Shown: positions 59,001 through 64,000 of the stretch, one piece after another
How positions within the stretch are numbered: position 1 is the stretch's first letter
Layout: every line of letters begins with the position of its first letter
Origin: JADKAV01 sp041393775
Lineage (GTDB): Bacteria > Actinomycetota > Actinomycetes > S36-B12 > UBA10799
NCBI GenBank assembly: GCA_041393775.1
Contig: JAWKJM010000005.1
Coordinates: forward strand, 124,001 to 188,000
Direction of reading: 5' to 3'
Length of the DNA stretch: 64,000 nucleotides
Position numbers and translations under genes: made by a program
The notes under the pieces: model-generated
Database searches by the model: none
What the model was told of the DNA's origin: nothing
Seen by the model: only the letters and a program-made list of their open reading frames with translations

Positions 59001-59744
59001 CAGGCCGCCAAGGTCTACGTCAATGATGCGGCGCAGTTGACCTTGCCCATGGATGAACAAGAGGCGGCCACCGGTCTGCCCGAGATGTCGGCCGGGGAGC
59101 GCGTGCAGGCTGAAGTGGAGATCTTGGGGCTCGACGTGACCCGGCATGCCATCTCGTTCTACGAGCCGATGTTCACCGAACTCGGGGTCATCCGGGCCAA
59201 GGATCTACTGACACAGCGCTCGCAGGCGGGGGTTCTGGTCGCGGGAATCAAAGTGGCTACCCAGACCCCGCCCATCCGCAGTGGACGAAGGGTCATCTTC
59301 TTGTCGCTGGACGACTCCACCGGACCGATCGACCTGACATTCTTCGAGGACGCCCAAGGCCCCTACGCCCATACCGTCTTCCACTCATGGCTGCTACTGG
59401 CGACCGGGGAAGTCCGTCGTACCGGACGCAGGGGGATTTCGGTGCGGGCAACGGGATGCTGGTCGCTGCCCGAGTTGCACGACGTATGGCGGCGCGAGGG
59501 AGTAGCCGGGGTGTACGAGATCCTCAATGCCACGCCGGAGCCGACGGCTGGGGCCGTCCGCCTGGAGGACCCCACCGAAGCCACCGGCAGCTCCGACTCC
59601 CGGGTCCGCCGGGTTCTGGTGCATGCCAGCGGCTTCCGGCAGTCGCCCTACGCAGATACCCGTCCTGCCGGTTCATCGTCGAAACGGCCACCTTCCGGGC
59701 CGCCTCCCAAACTGTGGCATTCCAGCCCGGGCAGTGCCGGGTGA
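56046..59744 (+). CDS. dnaE2: Error-prone DNA polymerase III alpha subunit (DnaE2)
   Basis: A 1,232-residue C-family polymerase. It begins with a PHP domain (HLHVASYYSLRHG, IALTDRDGLYAAV). The catalytic palm has PDIDIDVE near residues 452-459 and the later acidic block QFDKDDVEAMGFLKLDVLG near 600. A helix-hairpin-helix region and a C-terminal OB fold (ILGLDVTRH onward, about 1020-1150) follow. Placement behind two LexA boxes with dinB downstream marks it as the damage-inducible DnaE2, not the replicative DnaE1. It lacks, as far as I can see, the replicative beta-clamp tail. It is slightly longer than typical DnaE2. Confidence 0.92.
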   Translation: MFPHLHVASYYSLRHGVCSPQELVQRAVELEQPAIALTDRDGLYAAVRFMQACLQHGMSGILGADLAQRPVGPGVPVAPTRTPVCGGRWRDPGDPRMVLLARGGRGWSALSRLVSTVHTAGERGNPVVDWEHLAEFVVPGDLCVLLGPDSEVGRALNRHRFDLADSLLERWQQVAAGQVYLEIVNHRATPRPLGDRRSGPDLSTPMARRMWQYADDRRIPAVLTNAVRYCDPQQAPTADLLDAIRRLVPLDSRHLDRENSGGYLASSAHMKGIAEQIAGSQANRLLGATADLAEQCVLDPVADFGIGDIHVPELDVLLSGRAPTEPAGPIMAGYSTRRHRHEQRRQEAVRADALLRTRCEAALHTRFRAGEVRAATRRLDDELSVISTLGFGGYFLTVAEVVDLIRAMRIRVAARGSGAGSVVNYLLGISGVDPIRHDLLMERFLSPLRRVLPDIDIDVESARRTDIYRRIVERFGAERSACVSMRDTYKVRHAIRDVGAALGLPAGEIDEFAKAFPHIRARDARAAVADLPEVRNSLVGKLADRGLLDGFLHSVESLDGLPRHIALHPCGVLLSDSSLLDRTPVEASWMGFPMSQFDKDDVEAMGFLKLDVLGIRMQSAMAHAVAEVHRVDGTDVDLDDLPFDDQETFDLISKAKTLGCFQIESPGQRELIGKFGPRDFNDLIIDISLFRPGPVKSDMITPFLSARHGWREPLHLHPDLEPALRETHGVVVFHEQVLRLVSVMSGCSLAEADEVRRQLGTPDGQIQIRTWFIPAALKKGYDLATVEKVWEVLRAFASFGFCKAHAAAFALPTYHSAWLKRHYPAAFLAGVLTHDPGMYPKRLILDEARNSGVMVLGLDVNKSTGEYRIEKMGETYGIRLSLADVKGISEAEIRQIEVAQPFVDLADFWSRTAVARPVVERLVRTGGFDTVYDISGTRRMGHVTRRDLLLQVADLHRSGGRRRVRRAQSQIIDGDGLAQRVAAQSQAAKVYVNDAAQLTLPMDEQEAATGLPEMSAGERVQAEVEILGLDVTRHAISFYEPMFTELGVIRAKDLLTQRSQAGVLVAGIKVATQTPPIRSGRRVIFLSLDDSTGPIDLTFFEDAQGPYAHTVFHSWLLLATGEVRRTGRRGISVRATGCWSLPELHDVWRREGVAGVYEILNATPEPTAGAVRLEDPTEATGSSDSRVRRVLVHASGFRQSPYADTRPAGSSSKRPPSGPPPKLWHSSPGSAG

Positions 59745-59757
59745 TGATGGGTGGACG

Positions 59758-60993
59758 ATGAGCAGGCGAGAAAGCGGCAAGCTGGACTTCCCGGCACCGC
59801 GCGACGATTCGACGTGCACGATCCTGCACGTAGACATGGACGCTTTCTATGCCTCCGTGGAACTGCTCAGTCGTCCGATGCTGCGCGGAACGCCCGTCAT
59901 AGTGGGCGGATCCGGCTCCCGGGGTGTGGTGCTCTCGGCCACCTACGAGGCCCGGGCGTTCGGGGTTCGGGCGGCCATGTCGATGGGCCGGGCGCAGCGA
60001 CTGTGTCCGGAGGCAGTGGTGATCCCGCCCGATCACCGTCGCTACGCCAGGGTCAGTGCCGGCGTGATGGAGATCTTCCGATCGATCACAGCAGTGGTCG
60101 AGCCGTTGTCCCTGGATGAGGCCTTCCTCGACGTCAGCGGTGCGCTGCGCCAGTACGGCAGCCCCACCGGCATCGGCGAGACTTTGCGGGCGCGGGTGTT
60201 CGACGAACAGGGGATCACGTGCTCGGTGGGGGCCGCCCCGAACAAGTTCGTGGCCAAGGTGGCCAGCGCGCATGCCAAGCCCGACGGCATGCTGATGATT
60301 CCAGCCGAATCGATCCTCGCCTTCCTGCATCCGCTGCCGGTTGGCGCCCTATGGGGAGTGGGCCCCCGCACGGAGGAGCAGTTGCACAGTCTGGGCGTGC
60401 GTACTGTTGCCGACGTGGCGCACCTTCCCCGCCCGGTGCTGCGCCGCGCGCTGGGGGATTCGGCAGGCGAACATCTGGCCGATCTGGCCTGGGGACGCGA
60501 CACCCGGCCGGTCAGTGCGTCTGCCGGTGAGCGCAGCGTGGGGTCCGAGCACACATTCGCCGGCGATGTGGATGACCAGGAGGTGATCGCACGACAACTG
60601 CTTCGGCTCTGCGACCATGTGGCGGCACGACTGCGTTCAGCGGGGTGGGTGGGCCGGACCGTGTCGATCAAGGTGCGCTTCGCGGACTTCACGACGCTCA
60701 CACGGTCGAAGACCATGCCGGAGGCCACTGATGTCGGTCGTGACATCTACACCCAGGCTGCTGCCCTATTTTCCGGGCTCGGACTGCAGCGTGCCAGGGT
60801 GCGACTGGTGGGCGTGCGAGTCGAGAAGTTGACCCATGTCGAGGCGGCGAGCCATCAGATCGCACTCGATGAGCCGGACGCCGGGTGGCGGGAGGCCGAG
60901 ACCGCGATCGACCGGGCGGTGGCCCGTTTCGGCGACGGTGTGGTCCGGCCGGCGAGCCTGTTGGACATGGGCCGTTCGGATGATCGCGAGTGA
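59758..60993 (+). CDS. dinB: DNA polymerase IV (DinB, Y family)
   Basis: A 411-residue Y-family translesion polymerase. The metal-binding residues are intact: D26 in LHVDMDAFYASVE and D120/E121 in LSLDEAFLDV, so it is an active polymerase and not the non-catalytic ImuB. The helix-hairpin-helix block LWGVGPRTEEQLHSLGV (about 200) and a little-finger domain (about 260-365) follow. The start is ATG at 59758, 13 bases after dnaE2; the open frame upstream overlaps dnaE2 and is rejected. It closes the SOS operon. imuA is not present. Confidence 0.94.
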   Translation: MSRRESGKLDFPAPRDDSTCTILHVDMDAFYASVELLSRPMLRGTPVIVGGSGSRGVVLSATYEARAFGVRAAMSMGRAQRLCPEAVVIPPDHRRYARVSAGVMEIFRSITAVVEPLSLDEAFLDVSGALRQYGSPTGIGETLRARVFDEQGITCSVGAAPNKFVAKVASAHAKPDGMLMIPAESILAFLHPLPVGALWGVGPRTEEQLHSLGVRTVADVAHLPRPVLRRALGDSAGEHLADLAWGRDTRPVSASAGERSVGSEHTFAGDVDDQEVIARQLLRLCDHVAARLRSAGWVGRTVSIKVRFADFTTLTRSKTMPEATDVGRDIYTQAAALFSGLGLQRARVRLVGVRVEKLTHVEAASHQIALDEPDAGWREAETAIDRAVARFGDGVVRPASLLDMGRSDDRE

Positions 60994-61099
60994 TCGGCGG
61001 GTCTGTGCGGTAACTTGTAGTACCTCTCGGGTTTCCATCCGGGGCCGGTACCCGTATCGTTACCTGTATCGGCTGGACTTGAAGTACGGAGGAAGGAAC

Positions 61100-61510
61100 G
61101 TGCCCCTCTCAGAGCATGAGCAGCGACTGCTCGAGCAGATGGAGCGGGCCCTCATGGCAGAGGACCCCAAATTTGCCACTTCCTTGCGCCACGGTTCCTC
61201 GGGTGCTGACCGGCGGCGGGTCGTCGGCGGCGTCGTCGGTGCGCTTCTGGGCATGGCCCTCTTACTGGCGGGGGTGTCCGCCAGCCTTCCCCCGCTCGGG
61301 GTCTTCGGATTCGTCGTCATGCTCGCCGCGGTCTTCCTCGTCGTCTCCGGTCTGCGCCATCGCAGTGCGAACGCGAATGCTGCCCAGCCGCAGGCCACGC
61401 CCGATTCCGGCGGTGCCCGGAAGAAGTCGGCGAAAGGCCAGTCAGGTTTCATGTCGAAGTTCGAACAGCGCTGGCAGGACCGCAATCGGCGCGACGGCCG
61501 CGAGTCCTGA
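61100..61510 (+). CDS. DUF3040 membrane protein
   Basis: A 136-residue protein from GTG at 61100, behind a strong GGAGGAAGGA ribosome site. It opens with MPLSEHEQRLLEQMERALMAEDPKFA (read in parts), the DUF3040 signature, followed by two membrane helices (about 41-58 and 63-82) and a basic, polar tail. This family occurs throughout actinobacteria, often near division or envelope genes, with no known function. It stands alone 106 bases after dinB, on the same strand. Confidence 0.92.
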   Translation: MPLSEHEQRLLEQMERALMAEDPKFATSLRHGSSGADRRRVVGGVVGALLGMALLLAGVSASLPPLGVFGFVVMLAAVFLVVSGLRHRSANANAAQPQATPDSGGARKKSAKGQSGFMSKFEQRWQDRNRRDGRES

Positions 61511-61518
61511 TCCCTGCG

Positions 61519-61540
61519 GAGCGCCCGGCCATCCGGGCTC
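61519..61540 (+). terminator. Weak terminator-like hairpin after DUF3040
   Basis: GCCCGG (61523) pairs with CCGGGC (61533) around a 4-base loop, with partial pairing of the outer bases. CTGCTTTCTG follows. It starts 9 bases after the DUF3040 stop. The rest of the gap up to 61767 contains nothing I recognise. Confidence 0.45.
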
Positions 61541-61767
61541 CTGCTTTCTGTGCTCACCGCCGGTCAACCGGCCCGCGCTGATCCCCGCCTGCTATTGATC
61601 TCCCAGTGCCCGCCCGGAGTCGGCGCTGGCCGCCGATTCGGAATCAGTGGAATCGGCGTCACCATTCTGCGATATCGCTCGTTTGCGTGAGGACGACTGC
61701 TCATTTCGTCGAGTCACGCGGGTCGGGACCGTAGACTTGCGGCCCGGAGCTCGTGGAGGTCAACGGG

Positions 61768-64000
61768 GATGAACGCGAACTGGCCTGAGTTCGATGTGCT
61801 GTTCGATTTCACCTACGTCCTCCAACTCTTGCCGGATCTGCGCCTGGAGTCGGTCAGCGACTCGATCGTGGAGTTGACCGGGTACACCGCGCAGGAGTAT
61901 TGCGCCGACGACCACTTGTGGCGCACGGCAACCGACTCCCGCGACCGGGAACTGATGCTGGCAGCGTTCAACGCGCCGTTGGGCAAGCGCATGACCATCA
62001 CGATGCGGTGGCGAGTCCGCGGCGATGGAGTGATCTGGACGCAACAGATCTCGCGCACCGTGCAGACCGAGTCCGGTGAGACATTGCTGCTGGCCGGTCT
62101 GACCCGCGTGGAGGCCGCCGAGGACCCCTTGCCGCCGTCCGCCGAGGTGGCGCCGCAGCCGGAGACCGCCGACATGGTGGTGCAGACCGACCTCCGCGAC
62201 CGGGTCGTGTGGACGTCGGAGTCGGTCGAGGCGATCGGATGGGCTGCCGACCGGGTCATGGGCAACAGCTTCCCGCGCCTCTTCCTGGACGGTGACCAGG
62301 CAGTGGTGGCTCACGTGCTGGCGCGGGTGCTCGGCGGCGAGACCGTCACCGGAGTCATCGTGCGAACCGCGGCCACGGACGGCCGGATGCGCTTCATCTC
62401 GATGACCATGAGTCCGACCCTAGACGAGGACGGGGCAATCACGGGCGCCTGCATCGGCTGGCGGGACCTGGACGAGGTGATGCGGGCGCGGCGCGAGGCC
62501 GAGAATGAACGCAGTCTGCTTCGGGCCACCCAGGACGCCCAACTCGACCCCCAGATCGTGGCGGAGGTGGTGCTGGACGATGCCGGCGACATGGCAGATT
62601 TCCGCTATGTCGACGTGAACCTCGCGGCCTGCCGGGCGATGGGGAGGTCCCGCGAGCAGGTCATCGGATCCGACATGTCCGTGCTGGATCCGGGTCTGGG
62701 CCGGTCCGGGATGCTGAAGTGGCTCGCGGAGGCGATCGCCGACGAGGAACCGCTGGTGATCAACGACTTCGTCTACACCTCCTCGAAGGGGCAGGTCGGC
62801 ACGTACGACGTTCGCGCGGTTCCCGTCGGTGGAGTCATCGCTGTGACGTGGCGCGATGTCACCCAGCGATTCCGCAGCATGGAGTTGCTGGCCCGTTCGG
62901 AGGCCCGGTACCGGCTGCTCTTCGAGGAGAGCAGCGACATCGTCACCTTCCACGAGCCTGACGGAACGGTGCAGTGGGTGTCACCGGCGATCCAGCGCCT
63001 GCTGGGATGGGCGCCCGAGGAGCGGACAGCTGACTTCCTGATGCTTCTGCACCGTGACGATGTGGCGCCCGTCATCGCGGCGCGCGACCAACTGCTCGCC
63101 GGGGCGGAATCGGCGACCACGCGTGTGCGTTTGCGGTGCAGGGACCGTTCCTTTCGCTGGATGGAGTCCACTGCGCGTGCGGTGCGCGACGACGTGGGGC
63201 AGGTCCGGTCACTGGTGGTTGTCACCCATGACATCCAGGCGCAGCAGGATGCCGAGCAAGCGCTGGCCGAATCCGAGGCCCGTTACCGACTGCTCGCCGA
63301 GAATGCCACTGATGTGGTGTATCGGGTGTCGGCCGACGGGATGATCGAGTGGATCTCCGAAGGGATCGAGAAAGTCCTCGGTCTGAAGCCCGAGGAACTC
63401 GTCGGCCGGCCGGGGTGGGACCTGGTTGCGGCCGAGGACACCGAGGCCGTCGAGCACGCCACCGCTGAAGCCGTTGCCGGACGCACGCAGCCAGTCCGGT
63501 TCCGCTTGGTTGCGGAGTCGGGCAGGCTGCACTGGATCGAGACCACGCTGCACCCGGTTTTCGACAGTGACGACCGGCTCGAGGGGATCGTGGGGGGCTG
63601 GCGAGACGTCGACGCGGAGGTTGCGGCACAGGAGGCTCTGAACGAACGGGTCCGCACTGACGATCTCACCGGTCTGCTCAACCGGCGCGAGGCGCTGGCC
63701 CAGTTGGTGGTCGCACTCGCGGCCGGCGCCCACCGGGACCAGTTGGCCGTAGCTTTCTGCGACGTGGACGAGTTCAAGGCCATCAACGACTCCCGCGGGC
63801 ACGCGGTGGGTGACCGCCTGCTGCAGGAAGTGGCCACGCGCATCAAGGGGTGTGTCCGCGCTGATGACACCGTCGCCCGGGTGGGCGGCGATGAGATCCT
63901 GCTGATCCTGCGCGGGGTGCGCAGTTATGACGACGCCATGAACATCGCCGAGAAGGTACGGATCGCCGTTCGCTCCCCGTTGGCCATCGAGGGACGTCTG
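61768..64000 (+). CDS. Multi-PAS diguanylate cyclase (GGDEF), 3' end outside the window
   Basis: The first 744 codons of a signalling protein that would make cyclic di-GMP. From ATG at 61768 several PAS-like domains follow (about 5-120, 135-230, 250-365, 375-495 and 500-625; boundaries approximate). SEARYRLL, repeated before the fourth and fifth, is a typical PAS start. A GGDEF domain starts with RTDDLTGLLNRREAL (about 630). Its active site reads RVGGDEILLIL, GGDEI where GGDEF is usual, which normally keeps activity. No membrane segment is seen, so it is a soluble sensor. The gene has no stop within the window, and an EAL domain may follow. Confidence 0.9.

Noticed and set aside
60042..60746. 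Minus-strand frame of 234 codons inside dinB
   Set aside because: It is antisense to a polymerase gene with intact motifs and shows no domain of its own.
59758..60993. ImuB instead of Pol IV
   Set aside because: The catalytic residues D26, D120 and E121 are intact, whereas ImuB has lost them.
1..64000. tRNA, rRNA or riboswitch genes
   Set aside because: I looked through the intergenic gaps and saw no cloverleaf, rRNA core or known riboswitch motif; short ones could be missed without a covariance search.

Overview
The window is GC-rich DNA with dense, often overlapping genes. It looks like a chromosomal segment of an actinobacterium (Actinomycetota). The evidence is a bcc-aa3 respiratory cassette (ctaC-ctaD-ctaF and ctaE-qcrC-qcrA-qcrB), a type II DAHP synthase, a PASTA-domain Ser/Thr kinase, a PimB-like mannosyltransferase, an MptB-like mannosyltransferase, a DEDDh/GIY-YIG nuclease beside trpD, DUF3040, and a dnaE2/dinB damage-tolerance operon with actinobacterial LexA boxes. 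From memory, the order erpA, ctaC, ctaF, qcrBAC, ctaE, trpD, nuclease, NlpC/P60, pimB, fadD15, SRPBCC genes, plsC, aroG, pknL, mptA/B, prenyl synthase, metF follows the block that Mycobacterium tuberculosis carries around Rv2172c-Rv2204c. I cannot assign a genus.

Layout. 1-4.2 kb: the 5' end of nadA, one IS5-type element, then the Fe-S/sulfur group erpA, aat, tusA and a cysteine-desulfurase-like gene. 4.2-8.7 kb: ctaC, ctaD, ctaF and an L,D-transpeptidase lipoprotein. 8.8-11 kb: an acetyltransferase, repeats and a second, apparently identical IS. 11.3-15.5 kb: ctaE-qcrC-qcrA-qcrB on the minus strand. 15.7-24 kb: a receiver-like protein, trpD, the nuclease, a CoA-transferase, a NlpC/P60-like protein, pimB and a GT87 transferase. 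24-30.4 kb: a two-component system, fadD15, two SRPBCC proteins and a ROK glucokinase. 30.9-37.8 kb: an archaeal-type ornithine cyclodeaminase, an esterase, plsC, aroG and pknL. 37.9-51.3 kb: carotenoid genes (crtYc, crtYd, crtB, crtI, crtE, a second desaturase, cruF, a cruG-like gene and a crtA-like gene) interleaved with mptB, metF, a CDP-alcohol phosphotransferase and a VanX-type dipeptidase. 52-55 kb: a GH2 glycosidase coupled to an MFS transporter. 55.2-61 kb: an SOS-type operon (DUF6504, SAV_6107-type, dnaE2, dinB), then DUF3040. 61.8 kb to the end: a multi-PAS GGDEF protein that runs off the window.

The most unusual structure is non-coding. Seven copies of a 68-bp palindrome (ends GTTAGAG...CTCTAAC) lie in intergenic gaps. 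Several copies keep a conserved side domain and a 67-68 bp tandem module. A second family of nested palindromes (three copies, inner arm ACGAAGGTGCG/CGCACCTTCGT) sits in the same kind of gap and twice lies just beyond the first family. Both IS copies inserted into the first family at CTAA/TTAG and duplicated that tetranucleotide. I do not recognise either repeat family.

Predicted links between genes: the Fe-S genes could serve NadA and the respiratory cassette. The carotenoid genes predict a monocyclic, hydrated, possibly keto and glycosylated carotenoid. PimB, MptB, the GT87 transferase, PlsC and FadD15 fit envelope glycolipid synthesis.
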